Source: Haloarcula marina
GTDB taxonomy: Archaea; Halobacteriota; Halobacteria; Halobacteriales; Haloarculaceae
Length of the DNA stretch: 64,000 nucleotides
Direction: 5' to 3'
NCBI RefSeq assembly: GCF_024218775.1
Contig: NZ_CP100404.1
Coordinates: 3,224,001-3,288,000 of the forward strand
Positions within the stretch are counted from its first letter, which is position 1, and every line of letters starts with the position of its first letter. The position numbers and the translations under genes are program-made. This document shows, piece by piece, positions 42,763 through 53,774 of this stretch. Below the pieces are notes generated by a model. That model was not told the origin of the DNA, ran no database searches, and saw only the letters and a program-made list of their open reading frames with translations.

Positions 42763-43641
42763 TCAGTCCCTCGCTTCCCACAACCGAATCAGTCGCGTCA
42801 GTGTCTCGTTGACCGGCGCGCGCCCGGCCGCTCGGTCCGCGACGTAGCCGTTGATGGCGTCGATTTCCGTTCGCCGTCCGGCCGCCACGTCCTGCAACAT
42901 CGACGAGCGGTTCGCCGCGGTGTCCCGAACCACCCGTTCGGTCAGCGAAACGGCCCGGTCGTCCGAGAGGTCGATACCCGCTTTGCGGGCGACGCGGGCC
43001 GTCTCGCGGGCGGCGTCGGCGGCGAGTTCGCGGCCCGGGCCGTCGGCGAGCGCGCCGTTCTCGACGCGGGCCAGCGCCGTCGTCGCGTTGACGGCCGCGT
43101 TGACCGCCAGTTTCTCCCAGAGACGAGTCGGCATGTCGGCGGCGACGGTGGTCTCGACACCGGCGGCGCGGAACGCCGCCCCCACCTCGTCGGCGATGGC
43201 CGACTCGCCCCCCGCACGCGGCCCGAGGACCACCTCACCGCGGCCGGTAAAGTCGACCCGACCCGGTCCGTCGAGGCGCGCGCCGTAGGTGCAGGTCCCG
43301 GCCAGTACCGGACACGACAGCGAGGCCGCGAGCGTCTCCTCGTTACCAATCCCGTTCTGGACCGAGAGGCACGCGTCGAGCGCGCAGTCGGCGAGCGCGT
43401 CGGCCGCCGCCGCCGTGTCGCCGCTCTTGACCGCCACGATTGCGAGGTCCGCGCTGTCGGGCACATCGGTCCGGGCCGCCGGGTCGACGCGGAAGGATTC
43501 GACGCCGACCACGTCCAGTCCCTCGCGCTGGACGGTCCCGACGTGTGGCTCCCGGCCCACGAGCGTCACGTCGTGTTCGCGGGCGAGCATCCCGCCGAGG
43601 AGACTGCCGAGACTGCCCGCGCCGACGACAGCGATGTCCAT
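42763..43641 (-). CDS. Ketopantoate reductase (2-dehydropantoate 2-reductase) family protein
   Basis: This 292-residue NADPH-dependent reductase has the Rossmann motif VVGAGSLGSLLGG at residues 5-17, then VKSGDTAAAADAL and the ketopantoate-reductase core LWEKLAVNAAVNATTALARVENG with the catalytic Lys. The C-terminal helical domain (NRSSMLQDVAAGRRTEIDAINGYV) carries the family SSMxxDxxxGRxTE pattern. It would make pantoate for coenzyme A biosynthesis. It is monocistronic and convergent with the TetR gene 18 bp away. Confidence 0.87.
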   Translation of the reverse strand: MDIAVVGAGSLGSLLGGMLAREHDVTLVGREPHVGTVQREGLDVVGVESFRVDPAARTDVPDSADLAIVAVKSGDTAAAADALADCALDACLSVQNGIGNEETLAASLSCPVLAGTCTYGARLDGPGRVDFTGRGEVVLGPRAGGESAIADEVGAAFRAAGVETTVAADMPTRLWEKLAVNAAVNATTALARVENGALADGPGRELAADAARETARVARKAGIDLSDDRAVSLTERVVRDTAANRSSMLQDVAAGRRTEIDAINGYVADRAAGRAPVNETLTRLIRLWEARD

Positions 43642-43723
43642 ACCCGGTCGGAAGGCGGGGCGCTACAAAAGCGTTCCAGCGACGGACCGCCAGCCACAAC
43701 CCCACGCGGTCCGAATCGCCGGT

Positions 43724-44290
43724 ATGGACGAGGACGACGCGCGGGCGGACACCGAGCGAGTGAGCGAGGCCATCGAGACGGTGGGCGTCGACCGCCTCCC
43801 CGACGCCGTCGTCGACGCGTGGGCGCGGGCCGGACTCGACACCGGCGCGCCGACGTGGCCCGACGAGGAGTCGCGGTTTCGGGTGCGCCCGCGCGCCGAG
43901 GACGCGGACGCGCGAGCGGACGCGTTGGCGGCGGTGCTGGACGCCTCGCCGCGCCGCCCCGACTCGCTGTTCGTGTCGCTGGAGGTGGGTCGACGTACCG
44001 ACCTCACCGGCCGTCCCCGGTTCGAACTGGAGACGCTCTCGGGCCACCCCGAGGTGACCGTCGCGGACGACCACACCGCCGGGACGGTGCCCCTCACGGG
44101 CGAGGCGTTCGACGCCGTCGCGACGCTCGCCGAGGACGTGGCCTACCTCGTCGTCAGAGACGCCGACGGCCTCGCGCTGGCGGAGTGGCGCGGCGAGACG
44201 GTTCGGTTCGCCGTCCCCGAGACGCGGCTATCGAGCGTGACGGAATCGCTCGACGCGGCGACGGCCGACCGGGTCGAACGCCTCGACTAG
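43724..44290 (+). CDS. Conserved haloarchaeal hypothetical protein
   Basis: This 188-residue acidic protein has no recognisable domain, signal peptide or membrane segment. The first half is helical (DTERVSEAIETVGVDRLPDAVVDAWARAG), and the second half is probably beta-rich (RPRFELETLSGHPEVTVADD, VAYLVVRDADGLALAEWRGETVRFAVP). The start MDEDDARAD is preferred because the upstream frame is shared with the ketopantoate gene's antisense. It overlaps the convergent rubredoxin-like gene by 4 bp. No function can be assigned. Confidence 0.6.
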   Translation: MDEDDARADTERVSEAIETVGVDRLPDAVVDAWARAGLDTGAPTWPDEESRFRVRPRAEDADARADALAAVLDASPRRPDSLFVSLEVGRRTDLTGRPRFELETLSGHPEVTVADDHTAGTVPLTGEAFDAVATLAEDVAYLVVRDADGLALAEWRGETVRFAVPETRLSSVTESLDAATADRVERLD

Positions 44291-44589
44291 TCCTCCTGCC
44301 AGTAGTATATCTCCTCTTTCGGCGCGCCGCAGGCCGGACACTCCTCCGGGAGTTGGTCTATCTTCCCCATCTCGCCACACTCCCAGCAGCGCCACATCAG
44401 TTCGGCTTCGCCGGCCTTGCCGGTCGAGACGTGTTCGCTCGACAGCGCCTCTATGCCGTCCTCGATGGTCACGTAGAAGCCGTGCTCGTCGAATCCGCGG
44501 ATGGTCCCGATTTCGTTGCCCTCGTCGTCGTACACTACCTGTCCGAACGCCACGCGGGTCGTCTCGGACTCGGCTGACGTATCACTCAT
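44287..44589 (-). CDS. PRC-barrel/rubredoxin-like zinc-ribbon protein (DUF7130 type)
   Basis: This 100-residue protein has an N-terminal small beta-barrel (FGQVVYDDEGNEIGTIRGFDEHGFYVTI) joined to a C-terminal rubredoxin-like zinc ribbon with WRCWECGEMG and CPACGAP, two CxxC knuckles. The architecture recurs in haloarchaea as rubrerythrin-like proteins of unknown function. The ribbon may bind iron or zinc and take part in electron transfer or regulation. It lies between the hypothetical protein and metX, transcribed in the same direction as metX but 34 bp downstream of it. Confidence 0.72.
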   Translation of the reverse strand: MSDTSAESETTRVAFGQVVYDDEGNEIGTIRGFDEHGFYVTIEDGIEALSSEHVSTGKAGEAELMWRCWECGEMGKIDQLPEECPACGAPKEEIYYWQED

Positions 44590-44623
44590 ACGTACTGACA
44601 GACTCGCCGAAATGTGATAAAGA

Positions 44624-45826
44624 CTAGCGCGAGAAGAGGCTGTTGTGGACGGGTGCGAAGTCGCTGGATTCGTCCGTCTTCTCCCGCGTATCGGAGATGG
44701 CGCTTCCGGAGAGGCCGACGTCGAGGAAGTCCGACAGCGGTGGGCCGACGCTGTCGGGTTCGACGAGGAACGCGTCGTGGCCGTAGTCCGAGTCGACGAC
44801 GTGGTGAGCGACGCCGGTGTCCGTCTCCCGCAGGGCCTCTGCGAGCGACTCGGACTGCTGGGTCGTGAAGTGCCAGTCGCCGGTGAACGACATCACCAGT
44901 GCCTCGCCGTCGAAGGCTCCCAGCGCGTCGGCGTCCGATTCGAACCCCGAGGACAGGTCGTAGTTGTCCATCGCCCGCGTCAGGTAGAGGTAGCTGTTGG
45001 CGTCGAACCGCTCGACGAACTTCGAGGCGTTGTAATCGAGGTACGACTCCACGTCCCGATAGGGGAAGAAGCGCCCGGCGGGGTCGGTGGGGAACGCGCG
45101 TTCGGCCTCCCGCGTCGCCGCGCGGCGACCGAAGCGGCGTTCCATGCTCGACTTCGAGAAGTACATCACGTGGCCGATTTCGCGGGCCAGCGCCAATCCC
45201 TCGTCGGGGTGGTCGCCGTCGTAGTAGTGGCCGCCGTTCCAGTGCTGGTCGGTCGTGATGGCGCGGCGGGCGATACCGTCGAGCGCGAGACACTGCGGGT
45301 CGAGTCTGGCGGCGGCGGCGATGGGGACGATTTTCTCGACGTGGTCCGGGTGGCGCTTCGCCCACTCCAAGACGTTCATCCCGCCGACGCTGCCGCCGAC
45401 GACGGCGTACAGCGCGGGGATGCCGAGTTCGTCCAAGAGCGCTCGCTGGGCGTCGGTCCAGTCGGCGACGGTGACCGGCGGGAACTCCGGTCCCCAGGGT
45501 TCGCCGGTCTCGGGGTTCTCACTCGACGGCCCGGAGGACCCGTAGCAGGACCCGGGGACGTTCGCGCAGACGACGAAGTACTCTTTCGTGTCGATTGCCT
45601 TCCCCGGCCCGACGATGTCGTCCCACCACGCGTAGGCCTGGTCACCCTCTTCGAAGCGGCCGCGCGAGGCGACGTGAGCGCTCCCGGTCAGGGCGTGACA
45701 GACGAGGACGGCGTTGTCCCCCTCGAACTCGCCGTAGGTCTCGTAGGCGATTTCCAGTTCCGAGACGGTCTCCCCGCACTGGAACTCGAACTCGCCGACC
45801 GAGACGGTCTCCGATTCGACGTTCAT
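44624..45826 (-). CDS. metX: Homoserine O-acetyltransferase
   Basis: This 400-residue alpha/beta-hydrolase-fold enzyme activates homoserine with acetyl-CoA in methionine synthesis. The nucleophile Ser146 is in [11 protein letters not shown], the oxyanion region is [12 protein letters not shown], and the C-terminal catalytic Asp/His region includes [14 protein letters not shown] and [10 protein letters not shown]. The start at 45826 overlaps the stop of the upstream sulfhydrylase gene by 4 bp. The two enzymes run consecutively, O-acetylhomoserine being the shared intermediate. Confidence 0.9.
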   Translation of the reverse strand: MNVESETVSVGEFEFQCGETVSELEIAYETYGEFEGDNAVLVCHALTGSAHVASRGRFEEGDQAYAWWDDIVGPGKAIDTKEYFVVCANVPGSCYGSSGPSSENPETGEPWGPEFPPVTVADWTDAQRALLDELGIPALYAVVGGSVGGMNVLEWAKRHPDHVEKIVPIAAAARLDPQCLALDGIARRAITTDQHWNGGHYYDGDHPDEGLALAREIGHVMYFSKSSMERRFGRRAATREAERAFPTDPAGRFFPYRDVESYLDYNASKFVERFDANSYLYLTRAMDNYDLSSGFESDADALGAFDGEALVMSFTGDWHFTTQQSESLAEALRETDTGVAHHVVDSDYGHDAFLVEPDSVGPPLSDFLDVGLSGSAISDTREKTDESSDFAPVHNSLFSR

Positions 45827-47109
45827 GTTGCTGTCTCGATTGCCGCGTTGATATCTTCGAGGATGTCCGCGGGGTCCTCGATGCCGACGCTCATCCGAAC
45901 GAGGTCCGGGCTGACGCCGCTCGCGCGCTGTTCGTCCTCGGAGAGTTGGGCGTGGGTGGTCGAGGCCGGATGGATGACCAGCGTCTTCGCGTCGCCGATG
46001 TTCGCGAGGAACTGCGCCAACTCCGTCTCTTCGCAGAACTGTCGGCTGGCGTCGTAGCCGCCTTCGAGACCGAAGGTGACGACGCCGCCGAACCCGCCCT
46101 CCAAGTACGTCTCCGCGAGGTCGTGGGTCTCGTGCGAGTCGAGGCCGGGGTAGGTGACCCACGCCACCTCGGGGTGGGATTCGAGGTGTTCGGCCACGGT
46201 GAGCGCGTTCGAGCAGTGCCGCTCCATCCGCAGGGAGAGCGTCTCACAGCCTTGCATGGTGGCCCACGCGTCGAACGGTTTCTGGCCGTCACCGAGCGAC
46301 CGGAGTCCGCGCTGTCGGACTGCGACACTGAACGCCCGGTCGCCGAATCGCTCCGCGAAGTTCGCGCCGAACGCGGGGTTCTCCGCCCCTATCTCGGGGT
46401 ACTTCTCGGGGTACTCGCCCCAGGGGAACGACCCGCCGTCGGCGACGACGCCGCCGACGGTCGTCCCGGACCCGTGAATCCACTTCGTCGTCGACTCCCA
46501 GACGAGGTCCGCGCCGTGGTCCAGCGGTCGGCAGAGCGCGGGCGTCCCGAACGTGTTGTCGACGAATAGAGGGACGCCGCGGTCGTTGGCCACCTCGGCG
46601 ATTTCCTCCAGCGGCGGGACCACGAGCGAGGGGTTGCCGATGGTCTCACAGTGGACGTAGGCCGTGTTCTCGTCGATGGCTTCGGCGTAGGCGTCGGGGT
46701 CCAGGGTGTCGACGAAGCGCGACTCGATGCCCCGACGGCTGGCGGTGTTGGCGAGGTAGGAGTGGGTGCCGCCGTAGATAGAAGACGCGGAGACCACGTT
46801 GTCACCCGCCGACGCGAGCACCGTCGTCGCGGCGTCTAACGCCGCCATCCCGGACCCGGTGGCGACGGCGTCGACGGCGTTCTCCAGGGAGGCGAGACGG
46901 TGTTCCAGCATCCGCACCGTCGGGTTGTCGAACCGCGAGTAGACGTTGCCGTCGTCTTCGAGGGCGTAGCGGTCGGCGGCCGTCTCCGCGTCTTCGAAGA
47001 CGTACGACGACGTCTGATAGATCGGTGGGGCGCGTGCGCCCGTCGCCGGGTCCGGTTCCTCCTGTCCGGCGTGGACGCATCTCGTCCCGAATCCGTAGCG
47101 CTCGGTCAT
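45823..47109 (-). CDS. metY: O-acetylhomoserine sulfhydrylase (PLP, Cys/Met metabolism family)
   Basis: This 428-residue PLP enzyme would convert O-acetylhomoserine and sulfide to homocysteine. The cofactor Lys209 lies in [15 protein letters not shown]. Other family motifs are [27 protein letters not shown] and [20 protein letters not shown]. The start at 47109 is chosen because the longer frame adds a short Cys-containing extension. A TATA-like GGTTATAGATG lies about 28-38 bp upstream on the minus strand. The downstream metX gene overlaps by 4 bp. Confidence 0.9.
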   Translation of the reverse strand: MTERYGFGTRCVHAGQEEPDPATGARAPPIYQTSSYVFEDAETAADRYALEDDGNVYSRFDNPTVRMLEHRLASLENAVDAVATGSGMAALDAATTVLASAGDNVVSASSIYGGTHSYLANTASRRGIESRFVDTLDPDAYAEAIDENTAYVHCETIGNPSLVVPPLEEIAEVANDRGVPLFVDNTFGTPALCRPLDHGADLVWESTTKWIHGSGTTVGGVVADGGSFPWGEYPEKYPEIGAENPAFGANFAERFGDRAFSVAVRQRGLRSLGDGQKPFDAWATMQGCETLSLRMERHCSNALTVAEHLESHPEVAWVTYPGLDSHETHDLAETYLEGGFGGVVTFGLEGGYDASRQFCEETELAQFLANIGDAKTLVIHPASTTHAQLSEDEQRASGVSPDLVRMSVGIEDPADILEDINAAIETAT

Positions 47110-47194
47110 GTGCAGTATGCATATATCTCTACGCATCTATAACCAAGAGTTACGGCAAAACTCTCCCCGAGCGGTTCGGTACCGACCCGCGCGG

Positions 47195-47827
47195 TTACGC
47201 CGTCGTCTGTGTCGTCAGCGTCGTCTCCTGCCCCGTCGTCTCGTCGACGACGGTCACCTCCTGTGCCCGCAACGAGACGGTTTCGAGCGTCTCCGGGAGA
47301 CCGGACCGTGCCAGCGTCGTCTGGAAGATACCGGTCACCACGGCGTTTCTGAGACGCAGGCGGCGGACCGGTTGTAGACTCCCACTGTCAGTCGGGCCGA
47401 AGAACACCACCTCAGGGTTCCCTATCGGAGCGCGGTTCTGGAATCGCTGGTACAGCGGGACCGAGGCGGTGTCGGCCGCCTTGACCACGACCACCTCGCC
47501 GATGGCGACCTGACTCTGCCGCACGTCGTCGCCCGGGACGTCGACCTGCCACTCGACGGCCAGCAACGTCGACGCGTCTTCGAGGTCGGGCCGCGGCGTC
47601 GAAAACGGCTCCCCGACGATGTCGCGGGCGTTGTAGAGAAGGTATGCGTTTGCCGCCTCGTCGACGGCGGGCGCGTCGGGCGACACCTGCGGGTGGACGC
47701 CCGCCATCGGCGTCCCACCCGCGATGCCCGTCCCCAGTAACCCACCGGCCGCGAGGCCGCCAAACTTCATGAAGTCGCGTCGGTTCGCGGCGAACTCCTC
47801 GCCGTCCTCCTGTTCGTCCCCGGTCAT
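47195..47827 (-). CDS. Tat-exported Hcp-like (T6SS tube-fold) domain protein
   Basis: This 210-residue protein has a twin-arginine signal (NRRDFMKFGGLAAGGLLGTG) at residues 15-34. The mature part resembles the Hcp/DUF796 beta-barrel: a strand with VGEVVVVKAADTASVPLYQRFQN, a turn with NPEVVFFGP, and RRLRLRNAVVTGIFQTT followed by LETVSLRAQEVTVVDE. This order matches the core of bacterial Hcp, which forms type VI secretion tubes, although identity looks low. No contractile-system gene is nearby. An unrelated immunoglobulin-like or jelly-roll protein is the alternative. It is monocistronic. Confidence 0.55.
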   Translation of the reverse strand: MTGDEQEDGEEFAANRRDFMKFGGLAAGGLLGTGIAGGTPMAGVHPQVSPDAPAVDEAANAYLLYNARDIVGEPFSTPRPDLEDASTLLAVEWQVDVPGDDVRQSQVAIGEVVVVKAADTASVPLYQRFQNRAPIGNPEVVFFGPTDSGSLQPVRRLRLRNAVVTGIFQTTLARSGLPETLETVSLRAQEVTVVDETTGQETTLTTQTTA

Positions 47828-48010
47828 GTGACTACTCCAGTTACTCCAGTGCGTGTCGTCGGCATCGTTTCCTCCGACCACCACCACGATTGTTGACAAT
47901 TTAGTAATGATTCGATGGCCGCAGCTAAGAGTGTCCTTCCGGTGTGCAACTGGCACCGAACCGGCCGGACCCCGGAGGATACAAACCCCCGGCGGCGCAA
48001 CCACGAGACC

Positions 48011-48286
48011 ATGACAGACGCCGACGAGACGGTCCGGTGCTGGCTGGTCGAACGGTCCAGTTACGGCGACGAGCGGATGGTGACGCTCGTCTACGCGACG
48101 CCCGACGGGGACCGTCACCTGACCAAGCAGTTCTCGACGAACCTCCTGCTGCGAAAGACAGTGACCGCCGCCCTCGACGTGGAACCCGACCGCCTCGAAC
48201 CGGTCGCCGACGCGGACACCCGCGAGCAGTACGCCGCCGAAGCCCGGCGGATGGCCGAGACGCACGACCCCGACGAGGAGGTCTGA
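48011..48286 (+). CDS. Small conserved haloarchaeal protein (91 residues)
   Basis: This acidic 91-residue protein begins MTDADETVRCWLVERS. Its N-terminal half predicts as a beta-sheet (WLVERSSYGDERMVTLVYATPDGDRHLTKQF) followed by two helices (LLLRKTVTAALDV, REQYAAEARRMAE). It has no motif I recognise. The gene lies 62 bp upstream of an ABC exporter operon in the same direction and may be transcribed with it. Function unknown. Confidence 0.62.
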   Translation: MTDADETVRCWLVERSSYGDERMVTLVYATPDGDRHLTKQFSTNLLLRKTVTAALDVEPDRLEPVADADTREQYAAEARRMAETHDPDEEV

Positions 48287-48348
48287 CCCCCCGACCTGTC
48301 GGCAGAAAAGACGAAAGACTATACCCGAGGCCAGCACAACCGGCCCGT

Positions 48349-49278
48349 ATGACCGCCATCGAACTGGACGGCCTCCGAAAGGAGTTCGGGGACGTCCTCG
48401 CCCTGAACGGAGTGGACCTCACCGTCGAGGAGGGGGAGGTTTTCGGCTTCCTCGGTCCCAACGGGGCCGGGAAGTCGACGACCATCAACATCCTCCTCGA
48501 CTTCGTCCGCCCGACGGCGGGGTCCGCGACGGTCCTCGGCCGCGACGTCCACGAGGAGTCGAAAGCCATCCGCCAACGCATCGGCGTCCTCCCGGAAGGC
48601 TACGACGTGTACGAGCGCCTGACCGGCCGCGAACACGTCGAGTTCGCCATCGAGTCGAAAGACGCCGACGACGACCCGATGGAACTGCTCGAACGGGTCG
48701 GCGTCGCCGACGCCGCCGACCGCCGAGCGGGCGGGTACTCCAAAGGGATGAAACAGCGCCTCGTGCTGGCGATGGCGCTGGTCGGCCAACCGGACCTCCT
48801 GATTCTGGACGAACCCACCACGGGGTTGGACCCCAACGGCGCGCGGAAGATGCGCGAACTCGTCATCGAGGAGAGCGAACGCGGCGCGACGGTGTTCTTC
48901 TCCTCGCACATCCTCGGCCAAGTCGAGGCCGTCTGTGACACCGTCGGCATCCTCCAAGACGGCGAACTCATCGCGAAAGACAGCGTCGAAGGCCTCCGTT
49001 CTGCCGCACAAGGCGACATGCGCCTGACCGTCACCGTCGACGACACCGACGGCCTCGACGCGGCGGCCGACTCGGTCCGAAGCCTCCCCGAAGTGTCGAA
49101 CGTCAGCGTCACCAACGACCGCGTCACCGTCAACTGTGACGGCGGCGCGAAGATGACCGTCCTCAACACCTTCGAGGACGCGGGCCTCACCGTCGCCGAC
49201 TTCGAGACCGAGGAGGCGTCGCTGGAGGACCTCTTTAGCGCCTACACCGAGCGGCAGGAACGGGAGGTGGAGGCGTGA
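48349..49278 (+). CDS. ABC transporter ATP-binding protein (exporter)
   Basis: This 309-residue ATPase has Walker A GPNGAGKSTT, the variant signature YSKGMKQRL, Walker B LLILDEPTTGLDP and H-loop SSHILGQVEA. The C-terminal extension (LRLTVTVDDTDGLDAAADSVRS) is typical of ABC-2 exporters related to NosF or drug pumps. It overlaps the permease gene by 4 bp (GTGA). The cargo is unknown. Confidence 0.85.
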   Translation: MTAIELDGLRKEFGDVLALNGVDLTVEEGEVFGFLGPNGAGKSTTINILLDFVRPTAGSATVLGRDVHEESKAIRQRIGVLPEGYDVYERLTGREHVEFAIESKDADDDPMELLERVGVADAADRRAGGYSKGMKQRLVLAMALVGQPDLLILDEPTTGLDPNGARKMRELVIEESERGATVFFSSHILGQVEAVCDTVGILQDGELIAKDSVEGLRSAAQGDMRLTVTVDDTDGLDAAADSVRSLPEVSNVSVTNDRVTVNCDGGAKMTVLNTFEDAGLTVADFETEEASLEDLFSAYTERQEREVEA

Positions 49279-50300
49279 GCACCACCAGCGAGGGCGGCCT
49301 CGCGGGCCTCGACAGTCTGCTCCGGAACACCTTCGAGTGGTACACCGTCGCGAAGAAGGAGTTCAAAGACGCCATCCGCTCGAAGGGGCTCTGGCTGCTG
49401 GGCCTCATCTTCACAACCGCCTTCATCGCGCCCGTCGCGCTGGCGCTGTACTTCGACATCGGCGTGAGCCAGCAGGGACAGGGCCTCGGGATGCAACTGC
49501 TCCTGTCGAGCGTCTACCTCAACATGGTGACGTTCCTGTTGCCCATCGTCGCCATCTTCGTCGGCTTTGCCGCCATCTCGAAAGAGCGCACGTCGGGGTC
49601 GCTGAAGATACTGCTCTCGCTCCCGCATTCGCGCCGGGACGTGATTATCGGCAAAGTGCTCGGCCGCTGTGCCGTCTTGGGCGTGCCGCTGGCCGCCTCA
49701 CTGGCCATCACCGCCGTCTTCCTGACGGCCTCGCGACTGACCTTCAAGCCGGAACTGTTCGGCCTGTTCTCGCTCTTTACCGTGGTGTTCGCCGTCGTCT
49801 TCGTCGCCATCGTCGTCTCCATCTCCGGGGCGTTCGCCAAGAGCCTCTGGTCCGGCGCGGCGAACTTCCTCGTGTACTTCTACTTCACCTTCCTCTGGAA
49901 CTCCGGCGCGAACGGCGTCGGCAACATCCTCAGCAACGAACTCGGCGTCACCGGCGCGATTCGCTGGCACGTCGTCCTCCTGTTGAAACTCGTCAACCCC
50001 AATCAGGCGTACAAGACCCTCGTCCGGTCGATGCTCAACTCCGGCGAGGCCCCCGCGCTCAGCGCGCGCTACGCGATGTTCAGTCAGGGCGAGGCGGCCA
50101 GTCGGACCATCTGCGGGCAGGTCCTCAACGGGTCGCCGCAGGCCCAAGACGGACTGTTCGGCACCATCATCAACTGCGCGCCCGGGTCCGGGTCCCTGCC
50201 GATATTCTACTCGGACGCCGCCGTCCTCCTGTTCATGCTCGTGTGGGTCGGCATCGCCGCCACCGTCAGCTACTACACGTTCAACCTCGCGGACCTGTAG
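49275..50300 (+). CDS. ABC-2 type transporter permease
   Basis: This 341-residue membrane protein has about six helices (WLLGLIFTTAFIAPVALAL, MVTFLLPIVAIFVGFAAI, LFGLFSLFTVVFAVVFVAIVVSI and others). The conserved ABC-2 loop reads ISKERTSGSLKILLSLPHSRRDVIIGK. A large external loop lies between the last helices (YKTLVRSML... CAPGSGSLP) and contains two cysteines. It begins with GTG inside the ATPase stop. This is the membrane partner of the preceding ATPase. Confidence 0.84.
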   Translation: MSTTSEGGLAGLDSLLRNTFEWYTVAKKEFKDAIRSKGLWLLGLIFTTAFIAPVALALYFDIGVSQQGQGLGMQLLLSSVYLNMVTFLLPIVAIFVGFAAISKERTSGSLKILLSLPHSRRDVIIGKVLGRCAVLGVPLAASLAITAVFLTASRLTFKPELFGLFSLFTVVFAVVFVAIVVSISGAFAKSLWSGAANFLVYFYFTFLWNSGANGVGNILSNELGVTGAIRWHVVLLLKLVNPNQAYKTLVRSMLNSGEAPALSARYAMFSQGEAASRTICGQVLNGSPQAQDGLFGTIINCAPGSGSLPIFYSDAAVLLFMLVWVGIAATVSYYTFNLADL

Positions 50301-50411
50301 AACGGAACGACGGCTCGTCCGCCGTTCGCGTTTCTCGGACCTCGAACGACAGTCAAAAAGTCCCGCCCCGCAGCTGTATCAGCGACCGAATCGACTTTCA
50401 GAGCCGGTCCA

Positions 50412-52541
<2,130 letters not shown>

Positions 52542-52582
52542 CTAAGCCGCTACGTCACGTTGTCGAAAAGCGACAGTCGCGG

Positions 52583-53737
52583 TTACAGGTCCGCTACGTC
52601 TTCGATGGCGTCGGTGAGTTCCTTGATGCTCTCGACGGTGTGTTCGCCCATGTGACCGATGCGGAACGTCTTCTCGCCGAGCGCCGACCCGTAGCCGTTC
52701 GAGAACACCATGTCGTACTCCTCGCTCACGGCGTCGATGGTCTCTGCGACGTCGATGCCCCGCGTGTTCTCGATGCAAGAGACCGTCTGGGAGCGATACC
52801 CCTCTTCGGCGAAGAGGTCGAAGTGTTCGCGGGCCCAGTCGTGGACGTACTCGGTCATCTCCGCGTGGCGCTGGTCACGACCCTCGTGGGTCTCTTCGAG
52901 CATGTACTTCATCTGCTTGCGGTAGGCCAGCATGACGGGAATCGCGGGCGTGGAGTGGGTCTGCCCCTTCCGGTCGTAGTAGTCCAGACAGCGCTGGAAG
53001 CCGCCGTACCACGACGCCGACTCCTTGTCCACTTCGCGGTCGTAGGCGTCGTCGCTGACGACACAGACCGCGAGGCCGGGCGGCATGGCGAAGGCCTTCT
53101 GGGTCGAGGCGAAGATGACGTCGATGTCGTGCTCGTCGATATCGACGTAGTCGCCGCCGAGCGCGGAGACGGCGTCGACCACGAAGTAGGTGTCCGGGTA
53201 CTCCGCGACGACGTCGCCGATTTCCTCGATGGGGTTTCGGACGCCCGTCGAGGACTCGTTCATGACGGTCGCCACGACGTCGTAGTGCTTGTCGCTCTGC
53301 TCCAGCGTCTCGCGAATGTCCTCGGGTTTGATGGCCTGTCCCCACTCGTACTCGAGGCGGTCGACGTCCTTCCCGAGCCGTTCGGCGACGTTCGCGTGGC
53401 GCTCGCTGAAGCTCCCGCAAGTCGGCACGAGGATGTTCTCGTCGACGAGGTTGAGCGTCGACGCCTCCCAGAACTCCGTCCCGGAAGCCGTGAGGATGAC
53501 GACCTCGTTGTCGGTGCCGAGGAACTCCTTGGTGTCTTCGACGATGGTCGTGTAGAGGTCCGTCATCCGGTCCATCCGGTGGCCGAACATCGGTTGGGCC
53601 ATCTCCTGGATGACGTCCTCGCGGACCTCTGTCGGGCCGGGGATGTACAGCGTCTTCTCGGGGTAATCGCCTGTGTATTCGCTTTTCTTGGTCACGGGAG
53701 CCACCTTGGTAGGTGGAGACTGCACCCCGGAGGGCAT
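52583..53737 (-). CDS. Class V aminotransferase (alanine-glyoxylate/serine-pyruvate type)
   Basis: This 384-residue PLP enzyme of fold type I, class V, opens with the substrate-binding YIPGPTEVRE segment. PLP binding uses SGTEFWEASTLNL, DAVSALGGDY and the Schiff-base Lys214 in ASTQKAFAMPPG. The C-terminal Arg is in KTFRIGHMGEHTV. Family members transaminate serine or alanine to glyoxylate or hydroxypyruvate. The start at 53737 is used. A GTG at 53695 would give MTKKSEYTGDYPEKT, which better matches typical N-termini. It is monocistronic, between ligA and a lipoprotein gene. Confidence 0.85.
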   Translation of the reverse strand: MPSGVQSPPTKVAPVTKKSEYTGDYPEKTLYIPGPTEVREDVIQEMAQPMFGHRMDRMTDLYTTIVEDTKEFLGTDNEVVILTASGTEFWEASTLNLVDENILVPTCGSFSERHANVAERLGKDVDRLEYEWGQAIKPEDIRETLEQSDKHYDVVATVMNESSTGVRNPIEEIGDVVAEYPDTYFVVDAVSALGGDYVDIDEHDIDVIFASTQKAFAMPPGLAVCVVSDDAYDREVDKESASWYGGFQRCLDYYDRKGQTHSTPAIPVMLAYRKQMKYMLEETHEGRDQRHAEMTEYVHDWAREHFDLFAEEGYRSQTVSCIENTRGIDVAETIDAVSEEYDMVFSNGYGSALGEKTFRIGHMGEHTVESIKELTDAIEDVADL

Positions 53738-53774
53738 GGTAGTTTTGATACCGGCGCGAGAGCATGCCGCCCGA

